Shown here one piece after another: positions 37,720 to 49,376 of a stretch of DNA of 64,000 nt (positions within the stretch are counted from its first letter, which is position 1; every line of letters begins with the position of its first letter). Made by a program: the position numbers and the translations under genes. Under the pieces are notes generated by a model. That model made no database searches and was not told the DNA's origin. It worked only from the letters and a program-made list of their open reading frames with translations. Where the stretch lies: contig NC_065536.1 in NCBI RefSeq assembly GCF_932294415.1, forward strand, positions 14,105,974-14,169,973, given 5' to 3'. The stretch comes from Quercus robur (Eukaryota; Streptophyta; Magnoliopsida; Fagales; Fagaceae).

Positions 37720-38530
37720 GTTATGGACAAGGTATAAATTTAGCCTCTCTGTCATGCGCTAACTCTTCCCATCTAACATATGCGAATGTGAACTTCATGT
37801 CAAAGTCGCATGCGTACATGCAATTTGTTGTGGTGATCCCTTTCCTGCCATAGTACGGGTGTTGCTCATCAACTCGTACAACCACGGGGACGTGGACCCC
37901 ATCAATCACACCAATGCAACCCTAACCATTACCATAAAAATACCATGTGAAATGGAATACGTGGTATGACCATAAAGATAATTTGAATAAAATCAAGTGA
38001 AGATACGAAATTCAAAAAGTACCTTGAAATGTGGCCAATATCAATCTGAATGCTTAATATATTCTGGCACATCCCGAAATGTACGATCAGCAGGCTTGAT
38101 AATGTCTATTGCCATAACGGTAGCTAACAATGTAACTACCGTGGCCACGTGTCGATGCATTGTCTCACCCGAGTGCTGAAATCTATCCTGCACCATTCTG
38201 TTACCCTCAGCATGACCAAGTACCACCAATGTCATTGCTAGAGACTCTTCCAAGCAAACTCTTTTGGTACCATTATATCCATACTGGCATAGTGTATTAC
38301 ACAATTGTCCAAACACATGGCTTGACATTCTAAACTGTCTTCAACATTTCTTCTCATTTCCAATTAATATGTACTGTACCCATTCATACCCTGTTTGTAT
38401 ATTCGTATGCAATGGTACTTTGGTCATATAAGTCTCCACGTAAGCTAGACATGCACACCCAGTTAGATATGCTACGAGTACAATGTTGTCACTCAGGTCG
38501 AAGTCTGCGTCCCTACATATGTTACTGACT
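37720..38530 (-). pseudogene. PIF/Harbinger transposase (HARBI1-like, DDE_Tnp_4), broken
   Basis: Read on the minus strand, the N-terminal part gives MSSHVFGQLCNTLCQYGYNG and VCLEESLAMTLVVLGHAEGN, then DRTFRDVPEYIKHSD. A stop replaces the next residue, and another stop lies just before MSSHV. After an intron-like gap (about 37917-38017, GT...AG on the minus strand) comes IDGVHVPVVVRVDEQHPYYG, then KGITTTN, CDFDMKFTF and AHD. The first two catalytic Asp (in IDGVH and AHD) are visible. The region carrying the third acidic residue is missing. The transposase would have cut and pasted the host element. Confidence 0.85.
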
Positions 38531-41500
38531 TTAATTGCATGTACAAATACGAATGTGATACTGTAATATGTAGGCTAAAAACAAGTTGTTAAATTTTATT
38601 AAACCTTTATTAGTACTAGGCTCAAACTATGGTGGTAACAATAAATTAACAATCCAAAGCATATGCTTTCACGATTTGCTTCCATGTTTTCTAAAAATTG
38701 TAGATTCACATCTAGAGGGGAAAGTATAGAAACTCACTGGTGTTGGGAATTAGATGAGTCGTTTAGCAAATCCATCCTTTTGTATAACTTCAAACTGCTT
38801 TACTGCTATTGAACAATGACCTATATGAAGTCAAGCTTAAAATTCAAATCCTTGAAAGTGTTAAGATATCAAATGCTACAAAACCAAGAAGAAATAATAA
38901 TCACAAAATAGTGTAAGCACTGGTTATAGAACAAATAATAGACATTACAACTAGATGATTAGACTGCTAAACCACGATCACAAGGTATTTCTATACTAAA
39001 GGAATTATATCAACTTTGGAAGTGTTAATTAGTTCTTTTTTACAATGTGTTATTCCTTGGTAGTTTTATAAGTTTTGTTTTGGAAGAAAGTGACTAGTTT
39101 CTAAGAGCAATGTAAAATCGAATGGAGGCATTCAAAAGTTAAGTGTCAAACTCACAGGCTTTAATTGTCAAAGCAATAGACAGAGATGACTTTTAAAGTG
39201 AAAAAGGAAAATCAAGCTGATGCCTTTCTCATGAGTGCATTATTGGAAAATAAAGCATGGTATACTCTTTTGAAATTGTGGGTCAATTACATCTAAATGG
39301 GCATTTGCAATGTGCACCCCAAATATCAAATTCTGCAATCAATACTAAACTATGAAATCATTTGCAGTGCATATCCTTAATTACAACAAAAACAAAAACT
39401 GTGAGCACTAACCAGCATCTGAATCTGAATTTGAGGTTAATCTAATATTTTGGAAATTAACTTGGATGGTGGAAGGACATTACAAATTAATCTCAAGTTA
39501 ATTTAAGCCTCATTCTCCTTTTTAGTTTTTGGAAGCACAAACTTCAAACTCAACAGAAATTGACCCAACCAATGGCCTATCAACTGGTATACTCACAGAC
39601 ACAGCACACTTATTATTATGTAAGTTATATTCCATTTTGAGTAAATTGGCTAGAAAGAACATACTGACTAAAATACCTTCTGAAAATTTATAATTAGGAA
39701 GAGATTCTTATACCTATATCTCTAATTAACTAGCTAGGAATTAATCATATAGTGTTGTTGCTTTATGAAGTGTTAAAGGGTGTAAAAGGTAACCAAGCAC
39801 AACACTGGTGATGGCCACCATACAAACAAATAGAAGAGGAAATCCGACTCTTGAGAGTGTCCTCTGATCTCTCCTCTATTGCTCAATTCTGCCTGCAAGA
39901 TAAGGAAAAAGAAAAACGCAAATGCCACAACTAAGAAGTAAATGACATGTTTAATCCAAAGTAAAGCGATAAGACAGTCATTGAGGGGGGTAAGTGAAGC
40001 ATTTGAACATCACAGAAAAAGTTGACTAAATGGCTGCAATTAGTCAAACGCATAGCCCTAGAGTTCAATTCGTACAGCCTAATATGTAATACTATGCTAT
40101 ATATAATGTTATGAAACAGACCAATACAATATTGACTCTCTCTTTTGTTGTTTTTGAATTAAAGGTACCACCAGCTCTTTAGATACTTGAAAAGGCACAC
40201 CGCAATGGTTGCAAATGAAGCTTGCATTTAGCAGAGCCACCACATCTATTAATATTTCATAGATATACACTATACATCCTAATACAAAAACCTTGTATGC
40301 ATAATAATAGGATCTTCTCCCACAGACAAAGTAATGAGTTTCTCAGAATCACAAACTCAACACCATGAGAAAGACAAATTAAAGGTAGTTCTAAAAGAAA
40401 AGTTCTCCAGCTGGGTCAAAAATGCATTTTCCTTTCATCTGAGTCATTTTTCTTAAAGGTGCTATTAAAAATTTAAAAGTACTCAAAGCTATACCATCCT
40501 TTTTTTTTTTTTTTTTTTTTTTGGGAAAGCAAGGGAGGAATTCATAGATGCTAAAAGAAATTGGGGACATGTGAGCTGCTAGTCTGTACAAAAAGGGGCA
40601 GGACCTAAAACTCACTGATATGCAAATAGTGAACTGCTATATGTTAAAACAATATTTCACCAACCCACACCTATGGCTAATCTACATGATTCAGCAAAAC
40701 TAGACAAAATGAAATTTTAGAAAGATTATACTTGCAGCTTTCACTATTTAGGATACAGCATAATTACAGTTTTAGGTTTCCAACCCATGCTATCTTACAG
40801 AATTCAAGATAAAACAGAAAACCCCACAATTGGCTAACAAATGCATAGATCTTCTCAAACTCATTTCTCTAGTTTTACCTCCAGCACTTGAAGCTAATCA
40901 GAAGCTTGACTCAAAGGACCCAGTACGACCTCAGAATTCTCAAAAACTAGTGAAAAAATTGAACAGAATGAAAACGGTGAACAAAATTGAACAAAAAGAG
41001 CCCCTTCGAGACTCCAGCCTTGATTATTCACTCGAATTTTTAAGGGTTTGTCATTCCATTCATCAAAGGGAGATGGGCAATATCAAAATGCTCACAATGC
41101 CAAGGGCACAAAATAGCATTATCAAAAATACCTTTAAATCATGAAAATCTAGATCAAGGCTTTACACAATATGAACCTGCATACATATCAAAATACATAC
41201 ACGTATTCAAATATTCAATACACAAACACATTCATTTCAACAAGAGACAATACATTAACTATAGCATCAAAATTTATTACCTACATCCAAAGCTTTCTAA
41301 AAGCTCTAAAACATTTCGCATACAAATACATAAAAAATTAACATCTTTTTCCTGATAAATATAGATCCAGTAATATCAACCAAAGAGAAATATCCAACAC
41401 ATAATTCAAAAAAAAAAAAAAAACAAAACAAAACAAAACATATTTTCAATTTCTCAGGATCCAAACAACTTACTGAGAAAACTACCTCAAAGATCTCACA

Positions 41501-42008
41501 AACAAAGCAAGGGTAGAAAAAATAGGCATCCCTAATAAACAAAAGCATTAACACCCTTAATGGTGGCCTCCAAAAGACATCTAACACTCTTGTCTAATCA
41601 TGACCAGCAATTTTGCAATAGACTTATTATTGATAGAACCAGAAAACAACCAAAGCACACTATAAACCAGAGCTCAGAACATGCTTAAAGGATTATATAT
41701 CACAGGGACTTCTTCTTTCCAATCATAAACGACCATCATCAAATTTTACCACAAATAACAGTGCATAACCATCAAAAATACAAAAAAGTCAGCTAAAAGA
41801 AGCATTGGAAAAACATATATAAATATACCAAGAAGTTGACATAGGTATGATGAGCATTGTCTTACATACACACCCATGGTAAGCATTAGTTTCTACCAAA
41901 AAAAAAAAAAAAAAAACAAGAAAAAAATAGTGCAACAGGTACAACACTGAAAATTCTTGAACTACACCAAGCCCAAGAAACCCTATCGAGACAATCCCCT
42001 TTCCTTCA
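38531..42008. other. Interior of Harbinger element without recognised genes
   Basis: No frame shows family similarity. T and A homopolymers lie near 40499-40521 and 41410-41424. An open frame at 40830-41144 (+) has no recognisable motif and I do not call it a gene. Confidence 0.4.
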
Positions 42009-43065
42009 CTAAAAATGAAATTCAGGGTGCCTTTGGTACTCTTTTTCTAGCCACTTCAGCTGGACGTCCTTGTCATCGCCAAGTGCAGCAAACATGTTCC
42101 TACCCTGCTCCTTTTCCTTAAAGTAGAGGGTGTTGAACAGATGAAGGTAATGACCCGAGTGCACTCCGGGAAGACTCAACACCATGTCCAGAAGTGCTTT
42201 AACCTAAGTAGTTGCTATGGAAGCGATATCCATACAGGTTCTTACACTTCTACTCTCAACAATAACATCTGAGATGCTTTTCAAAGAATCAGACATCTCT
42301 TGTGCAACTGAACATTTTTTTTCTTGATTTCTTGCAAATTGGCTTGAAAAGGTGGACACTGGTTGCCAAGCCTTTCTCCTTAGTCACTGTCGGTCCTACC
42401 CTCAACGATGATGGACCTTCAATCTCCATTGCGTCAACATTCACAAAAGGTTCACATTGGGGGTCAACAAATTTTGTGTCATCAGAAGAGTCCCCAGACC
42501 CTTCGGTGGTTTCCTTTGGTATTTGACCGCTCATGCAGAACGCATTTTTGCCCGTTGCAACAGTGCCTCTAAACATGATGTTTAGGAAGTCACAATTTGG
42601 CAAAGGTTTATTTTTAAAGGTTTTTGCATTGGGACATGCCTATATGTGGACAACTAGTAGTTAGAACACAATAATATAGGTGTAGACAGTAAAGATTTTC
42701 ACAATTTGCTAAAGTGAACTAACCGCAATCTTTCGGGTTCACCACTCCTCACTGGCCTCAAGCATCCCAATTCCAGCATCATTACCCAACCCAGTGTCAT
42801 TGTCAAAACACTCGTTATACTGTTTCCACCCTTTTTTCAGAAGATCCCATTTGTTTTTAATCTGCAAGTGAGTCACCACTTTTCCCTTGGCACCCAACTG
42901 CTCAATTACTAAATCAACCCCAGTTTTGGTCAAAAATCCTCCTTTCCTCTTGTCGTCTATGACTTGAACAGCACAGAACTCACAAAAAGCTTGTAGTTCC
43001 TTAGGGTCTTTCCAGTCAACTCTCGGATCATTACTACCACCGTCCTTCAATTTCTCCTTAACCAT
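42009..43065 (-). pseudogene. PIF/Harbinger ORF1, Myb/SANT-like DNA-binding protein, broken
   Basis: Exon 1 (minus strand, from 43065) gives MVKEKLKDGG, VDWKDPKELQAFCEFCAVQV, GAKGKVVTHLQIKNKWDLLK and a C-terminal ASEEW. This is the Myb_DNA-bind_3 fold found in Harbinger ORF1 and in related plant proteins. A TGA stands where a second Trp is usual (about 42737-42739). After an intron (about 42640-42722) the frame resumes (PNCDFLNIMFRGT), shifts frame at an A run near 42310-42320, meets a TAG near 42207, and ends SLPGVHSGHY, GRNMFAALGDD, WLEKEYQRHPEFHF. In active elements this protein assists the transposase in binding the element ends. Confidence 0.8.
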
Positions 43066-44542
43066 TTTTGCTACAATTTCCTCCTATACTCATTGAGGCA
43101 TTTCAACATATAGTTCATGTGCATATCATTTTTCAGTTAGGCATGCCCACATGAAAAATGCAAAGTAAACTCACATATATCCAAATACAACAGAGGTAGA
43201 AAGAGAAACAATGGTATTACACGAAGGATCAAGAAACCCACATACTAGTGTCATGGAAAATTGTAAAGAACCACACACAAACGTTCAACACAAAAACCAC
43301 ACACAAACTTTAAGTTCAAAAAACCACAGATTGATGAAGCCTCATGGAAAATAATACGTTAATACACCAACAGATCAGAGAGCATGAGAAGTTAGGCACA
43401 ACTTACCCGTGAATGCAGAGACCCACAGTGGCGGCAACGATGTCCCAAGCGGAGAGAAGGTGGGCTGCTACTGATGAAGAATAGAGGGGATCTTTTCAGA
43501 AAGTAAGAAATAATGGGTTTGCTTGTATTGCATGTGCTCTGTTTTAATGGTTTTTTGGTTGGTGGGTAGGTGCAGCTCATTGAAGACGATTCAGAGTTCT
43601 CATTAAAGAGCCTTGAAGGCATTCTTCCACGGTAGTTGAGAGAAAAGATCCCAGGAGAAGAGAATGAAAAGAGCCGTTGAGAGCTGCACATCGTTTTGAT
43701 AAGATGATTCTCCAACTAATGCTTGTGCAATGAACAGAGCTGCGCACCATTTTCATCAGAGCTAAGTGCACCGTTGTGTAAAATAACTTGCAAACTAGCA
43801 TGAACAGTACACACAAGAGCCTTGAAGGTTTTAATGAAACAGTGCGTCTCTGAGGGTGTCCATGAACAGTACTAAAACACGCGTTTGGATTAATGAAATG
43901 GTGCGTACTGCTTGCGTTTAGCTCTTTTCAGCTTGCGTTTCCTCAGCTTGTGTTTTCTCAGCGTGTAGCGTGGGTCCTAGGATTTTTAAAATGTAAATGC
44001 AAAACGTGGGAGCAAATCGTGGATCCAAACACATACTAAAACGCATGATCCTAAAATTTTACCGAACATGTAAAACTCACATTTTCGAACTGATAACGTG
44101 CTTTTTGGACCCAAGAAGCTGAACCAAACAAGCACTAAAAAATACTTGAAGCTTGCTACTTTTCTCATTTACATGTGCCTTTTCAAAAGGAGAAAAACCA
44201 TTGCAAGATGACATATTCATTACCCATGCACATTCAAGAGGGGGAAGCCTTGGGATTCACAGTTTGGAGAGCCTAACAGTGTGGTCAATAAAGCTCCAAA
44301 AGTCCAAGGCTGAATAACCACATGAAGTTTGACATGTCTTTTCCAACTTTTTGAATCTATGACGAGCTAATATGCAACAAAATTACATTTGATCAACATC
44401 TCATGCACTTGACAGCACTTAGGATGATCACATTAACTAAGCATTAAATGCATGCAATAAGACTAAACATTCGTGCTCCAGCAATCAAGCAACTTGCACC
44501 ATTTTGGAAATAAAACCAAAAGGCTTGAGATTAACCATATTA

Positions 44543-44953
44543 GAGCATTAGCATCCGGAATTTTTTTTTTTTTAAAAAAAAACTTATTTTACATCTTCAA
44601 ATACTACTTTATCTATTTTACCAACTCATTTTATAACTCACCTCACATTCCAGTTTTTCTTTTTACATATAACCCAATAAAATAATATAAATTACCGAAT
44701 AAAATAATAAACAGTATAATTCTCTCTCTTTTTCCTCAATCACTTTTTCTCTTCACACACAACCACATATTATTTTTTTTTTTTTTTTTTTTTACAACCT
44801 ATGAACAGTAAGGTTGCATATAACCTTACTATTCATAGGTTCCAATTTTTTTTTTTTAAGTTTACAAACTCAGATGAAGTGGGTTTTGGATGACTTAGGT
44901 TGTAAAATAGCAATTGGGGGGATGTTTACCACCCCCCCCCCATGCTAGTGCTC
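44543..44953. mobile_element. Harbinger-type MITE, 411 bp, with internal hairpin
   Basis: It begins GAGCATTAGCATCC; the inverse complement of the right end reads GAGCACTAGCATG. It is flanked by TTA on both sides (44540-44542 and 44954-44956). T, A and C homopolymers lie inside. A strong hairpin occupies 44797-44842. Confidence 0.7.
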
Positions 44954-45008
44954 TTACAATACCTAGCAAAAACTAAGTAGTCAATAATCCACTACCTAAT
45001 AAATCAAA

Positions 45009-45406
45009 GGACAAAGTTTAGCTACAAAATTGGTTGTAGTTTAAGGCTACAACCTTACTCAATATCTTTTTATTAGATGTGAATTTTGATAAATTTACCT
45101 TTGAATTACATCTTCATTTTATATCTTACACACTTGCAAAATTTCTAGAAAATTAAAAATCAATAGCTATCTTATCAATAAATTGCTTAAATTACAAGTT
45201 TTTGTACTTTCAAATTATGTATAAAATATAGACTTATAGATCATATAGTAAATAGTATCTAATTGATATAAAACTTGACATGTGTATTAAAAACGCAAAG
45301 AACATTCAATTTAACGGTTAGATTTTCAAAATATGTAATAATATTTATTTTATTAGGTAAGGTTGTATCCTTAGATTACAAACAATTTTGTAGCTAAACT
45401 TTGTCC
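45009..45406. mobile_element. Mutator-type MITE, 398 bp
   Basis: The ends GGACAAAGTTTAGCTACAAA and (inverse complement) the identical start give inverted repeats of about 45-50 bp. The 9-bp flanks TAAATCAAA are identical (45000-45008 and 45407-45415), the size made by Mutator-like transposases. No coding capacity. Confidence 0.85.
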
Positions 45407-45951
45407 TAAATCAAATTCCATTATATCACCTCCTATAAAATGGGATCCAGTCCAACAATTTGGAACAAAAATCCATCTATCAAGCCAACTTCCAAAATAT
45501 TCAAAAAGTATCCTTCCCAAAAAAAAACCACACTCACATTTGTAAGGTCCACTTCCATGTTAAGGACATGTTACAAACAATTGTTATGTAAAATAATAAT
45601 CCAAACCAAAAGAGAGAGCTAGGAAATTTAACCGAACTCAATACTTATACTGTACTATCCCTTTTGGGAGAGCCCACCAATTTTTTATTTTTGGCCAAAT
45701 TTTTTTTAACTTTTTGGTTTTTGGTTTTTGTTTCATTTTTTTTTTAATTTAACATAATTAATTTTTGAAAAAAAAAAGCAACTATTAATTTTTTATCACA
45801 CATATAATATAAAGGAAAAGTTAATTAATACCTTAAAGATTGTGGTATATGATATATTTTAAAAAAAAAATTATTGGAAAAGAAAAAAGACTTTTTATAT
45901 TTCTCATAAAAATGATGTTAAAACTTTTCTAAGATGGTTTATTAATAAAGA

Positions 45952-46622
45952 TGTAAGGACACGATTTGTAACGAACCGTAACAGTGTTGGGTTCGTACGT
46001 AAAAAGCCCAAACAATATCATTTGAAGAGCGTGGGTTTGAAAGGTTAGGCCTTGGTCGCCAAACGGTGGGTTTTTCGTGGTGTCCATACATGGTTAAGTC
46101 GTCTTCGCCCTAGGAATCTTTCTCCTGGAGGCGGGCTGGGAGGCTTTGGTTTTTGGCCATTTTTCCCAGCCTCTTCTCTGGATTCCAATCTTTCCCTTTT
46201 ATACTCACATGCGTTCCTTATCCTTCGTCCACGTGTAGGATCGACTTTTCCTAGACTGATACTTGTCCCATCAGCCCATACCTAGAGTGGTAGGGGGTGG
46301 TTGTAAAAGCTGAAGAGTATGGCTCTGTCAGGTGCAGAGTATTAAATGGCAGTAAAGGCAGCTTTTCCTGGTCGTTATACTTTCTAGCGTATCCTTCTCT
46401 ATTGACCCAGATATTTTAGATTCTCTTCCAAGTTGGTCCTATACCGTTTTTGCCCTTCCTTCCGGTGAGACCTCGGACATGCCGAGGACTGAATCGTCCT
46501 CGGCTGCATCCCAAGGCTATTTCGTACTTGTATTGCCAAGCCTGGGCCATAACCTTCCTCGGCTTGGGCCTTTGGACCCCAACGAATAAATGGGCCTGGC
46601 CCACGAATTATTGGGCCCCACA
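45952..46622. mobile_element. Solo LTR, 671 bp
   Basis: It begins TGTAAGGACACG and ends GGGCCCCACA. It is flanked by AAAGA on both sides (45947-45951 and 46623-46627). No internal retroelement sequence adjoins it. It shares the CCGAGGAC motif (about 46483-46503) with the solo LTR at 15959-16758, so the two may belong to related families. Confidence 0.8.
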
Positions 46623-46651
46623 AAAGACAAAAGATGACCCTAATTCACAAA

Positions 46652-48560
46652 GGGCAAAACTTAGATACAGTATCTTAGGTACAGTACATTAGGTACCCCT
46701 TTTAAAATTAAAACATCTATCCACTTACTTAACAGCAACACTGCCGTTTTCTTTCCGTTTATTTCTTTTTCTTCTTTTGTTTTTCCCCTGTTCCAGACTA
46801 AATTGAATTGAGCAAAATAGCAGCCCACACACTGCAGGCAGCAGCTATCCAGTGCAGAAATCCAGCAGCTACCCAGTGCAGAGAAACCAATGCAGAGGGA
46901 AAAAATAGTAGTATCCCATTGCATGCAGTAGCAAGACTCGACAATGTGTATAAAGAAAAATATGGTAGTGATTGAAGTGTGGGCAAAAACAGTTCAAGTT
47001 TGAGATGATTGTAATAAATAAAGACAAAAATAGTTCAATTAATCAAAAGGCCAATAGTGAATTTGGACCATAAAAAGTATCCAATATTAAAGAATTACAC
47101 TTGATAAGTTATAACAATAAAAGTACCCAAAACACGCATTGGTAAATAAACTGATACGCGACAACAAAACAAAGTAATGTCACTTGTAGCAATTAGTAAA
47201 CAAATTATTGATCACATGCTAAAGAACACAGTGGTCTGCCAAGAAAACTCCCTGTCCATGCTACAAAACACAGTGATCTGCCACACTAAACTCCTTGCTC
47301 TTGCCAAAAAATTATTGATTCATCTAAAGCCACACTAAAGCCACACTAAACTTCTTAACAAAGTAATGTCACTTCTTTAGTGTCTGCATTTTCTCCAATT
47401 TTTGGAGTTGTATCTTCCTCTGAATCAATAGACACAACTTCTTCAAGGTTGCTCTTCCCATCTTTCTCCATAACCTGTAAATTAACAAACATAATTTATT
47501 GCTTTTGATGAACTAAGTTCACTAAAAATATAAAAAATTACTACAATATATGATGGAATTGTTGAAAGAAGTTTAAAAAAAAAAATTGTTTTGCAATGTA
47601 TATGCATGAAGAAAGAATCAATAGTATATCAATCCAGCAATGTTTATGTTTTGCAATGTTTTGCTAATATCAACCCAGCAACTTCCAAAATATGCAAATC
47701 AAGATATTTGTATTTAATTCTCTAAGATTAGTGTATGGTTGCTGTTCTAAGAATCTTTTGCCTTTCCAATTTCAAATTTCTGATTTGAACTATCAATCAG
47801 ACACCAAAGACAACATCATACATTGAAAAAAAAAAATTAGAACTCAGCTTCATCAAGGTGAACTCAGCCATTGGAAAACTCTTTCAAACCTCAAAATAAC
47901 ACAAACCTAGAAACTAGAATTGAAACCCCAAATTAAAATTAACCAAAGCAATACTAAGACAGACCCATTAACCAAAATTGAAACCTTCATCAGAAATAGC
48001 AAAAGGAAAACTCTACCAAACCTCAAAATAACACAAACCTAGCAGCTAGAATCGAAAACCCATATCAAAACAAACCAAAGCAATAATAACACAAACCCAA
48101 TAACAAAAATTGATACCCAGATCATAATCAACAAAGAAAAACTCTATAAAACCTCAAAATAACACAAACCCAGCAACTAGAATCGAAAACCTATAATGAG
48201 ATTCAGCAAATACATACCAACGAATTTTCTTAGTGCCAGCCAACCAATCTGCGAAAACAGAGCAAGATAGAGAATTCAGAGAGCTTGATTCATCTATTTC
48301 ATCTAATCTGAGTGAGAGAGAAGGAAAGAAAGAGAGTAAGAGAAGAACAGAGAGGGAAAGAGAGAATGGTAGGAGCAAAGAGTGTTTGGCGGGAGTTCAA
48401 GAGTCAGAATGTCTTCTGGAACAGGGGAAAAATAAAAGAAGGAAAAGAAATAAACGGAAAGAAAATGGCAGTGTTACTGTTAAGTAAGTGGACAGGTGTT
48501 TTAATTTTAAAAGGGGTACCTAAGGTACTATACCTAAGATACTGTATCTAAGTTTTGCCC
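46652..48560. mobile_element. Long-TIR Mutator-like element, 1.9 kb, possible captured exons
   Basis: Inverted repeats of about 147 bp start GGGCAAAACTTAGATACAGT at both ends and reach the CCCCTGTTCC block. The flanks are ATTCACAAA (46643-46651) and ATTCATAAA (48561-48569), a 9-bp duplication with one mismatch. No transposase is present. On the minus strand a frame from 48378 has a splice-donor-like end (GG|GTATG type, near 48217), and an acceptor-like TTTACAG near 47477 precedes a frame encoding MEKDGKSNLEEVVSIDSEED. This could be captured gene sequence, as in Pack-MULEs, but I do not recognise a source. Confidence 0.8.
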
Positions 48561-48656
48561 ATTCATAAATGAGTCCAGTTTTTTTTTTTTTTTTTTTTTT
48601 TTTTTGAGAAAGATAAATAAGTTCAGTTAATGGGTGTCTTTGCGCATTTGTTAATG

Positions 48657-48841
48657 AGTAATTATAGAATACTCTCGAAATATCATAAATGCATACTCCT
48701 CCCTCACACATAATTGTGGGTCTTACTAATTAAATTCTTGGTAGGATCCACAATTATTGTGAGATGAAAGAGTACGCATTTTTTTTTGGGTACTGAAAGA
48801 GTACGCATTTATAGTACTCTTAAAGTATTCAATAATTCCCC
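48657..48841. mobile_element. Small Mutator-type MITE, 185 bp
   Basis: The flanks TTTGTTAATG (48647-48656 and 48842-48851) are identical. The imperfect inverted ends are AATTATAGAATACTCTCGAA on the left and AATTATTGAATACT (inverse complement) on the right, each followed by ATAAATGC and TACTC. Related ends occur at 53245-53528. Confidence 0.7.
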
Positions 48842-49275
48842 TTTGTTAATGGATTATTTTAGAGAAATTTTAATACCACTCTCATAAAAAGTATAAAAAA
48901 AAATATATTGCTTTTAATAGATTTTTTTTTAATAAAAATTTAAAAAAAAATTATTTCTTAAAGCAATGGTACATTAACTTATTCCAGTAGATACCCAATA
49001 AAAATTAAAAAGCACTCCATCTGCTACTCTACAAAGAGCCACGCAAATCAAATTGCCCCACAACAAGCCCAACCAACCAACCTTTCAAAAAATAAGTAAA
49101 AAAAGCCCAAACAACAAAATCGCCCACCCTTTTCAGTTTCCAAAGACCTCTTAAAATTCCAAAAAATACTCACACTGTGGGCCCCAAAAATTTGAATTCT
49201 CAAAAAAAGGTTCTCCACTCCCCACAACACCACTCTCTTCCTCTAAAAACACACACATCACTGTCTCTAATAATC

Positions 49276-49288
49276 CACATATATATTT
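49276..49288 (+). promoter_or_regulatory. Probable TATA box of the coiled-coil gene
   Basis: CACATATATATTTAC lies about 95 bp before the ATG. Inferred from sequence and spacing. Confidence 0.4.
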
Positions 49289-49376
49289 ACATCTCAGGTC
49301 TCCACCATATAAGCCCTAGCAAAACCCTAATCCTCAAATCTTCAATCCCATTTTCCTTTCACCACAGCCTCAGAAA

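Larger units (their letters stand above)
37416..44036 (-). mobile_element. Degenerate PIF/Harbinger transposon, 6.6 kb
   Basis: The left end GTATATGTTTGGATGCA is matched by the inverse complement of the right end, GTATGTGTTTGGATCCA. Subterminal CGATTT is shared too. The flanks TCA (37413-37415) and TAA (44037-44039) fit a 3-bp target site with one change. Both PIF/Harbinger genes are inside, on the minus strand: a Myb/SANT-type ORF1 (42009-43065) and a DDE transposase (37720-38530). Both are broken, so the copy is inactive. The 3.4 kb between them has no recognisable gene and may contain later insertions. The domain evidence is strong; the exact ends are inferred. Confidence 0.7.

Noticed and set aside
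40830..41144. 104-aa open frame (+) as a gene
   Set aside because: No recognisable domain, no upstream promoter signal, and it sits inside the decayed Harbinger element.
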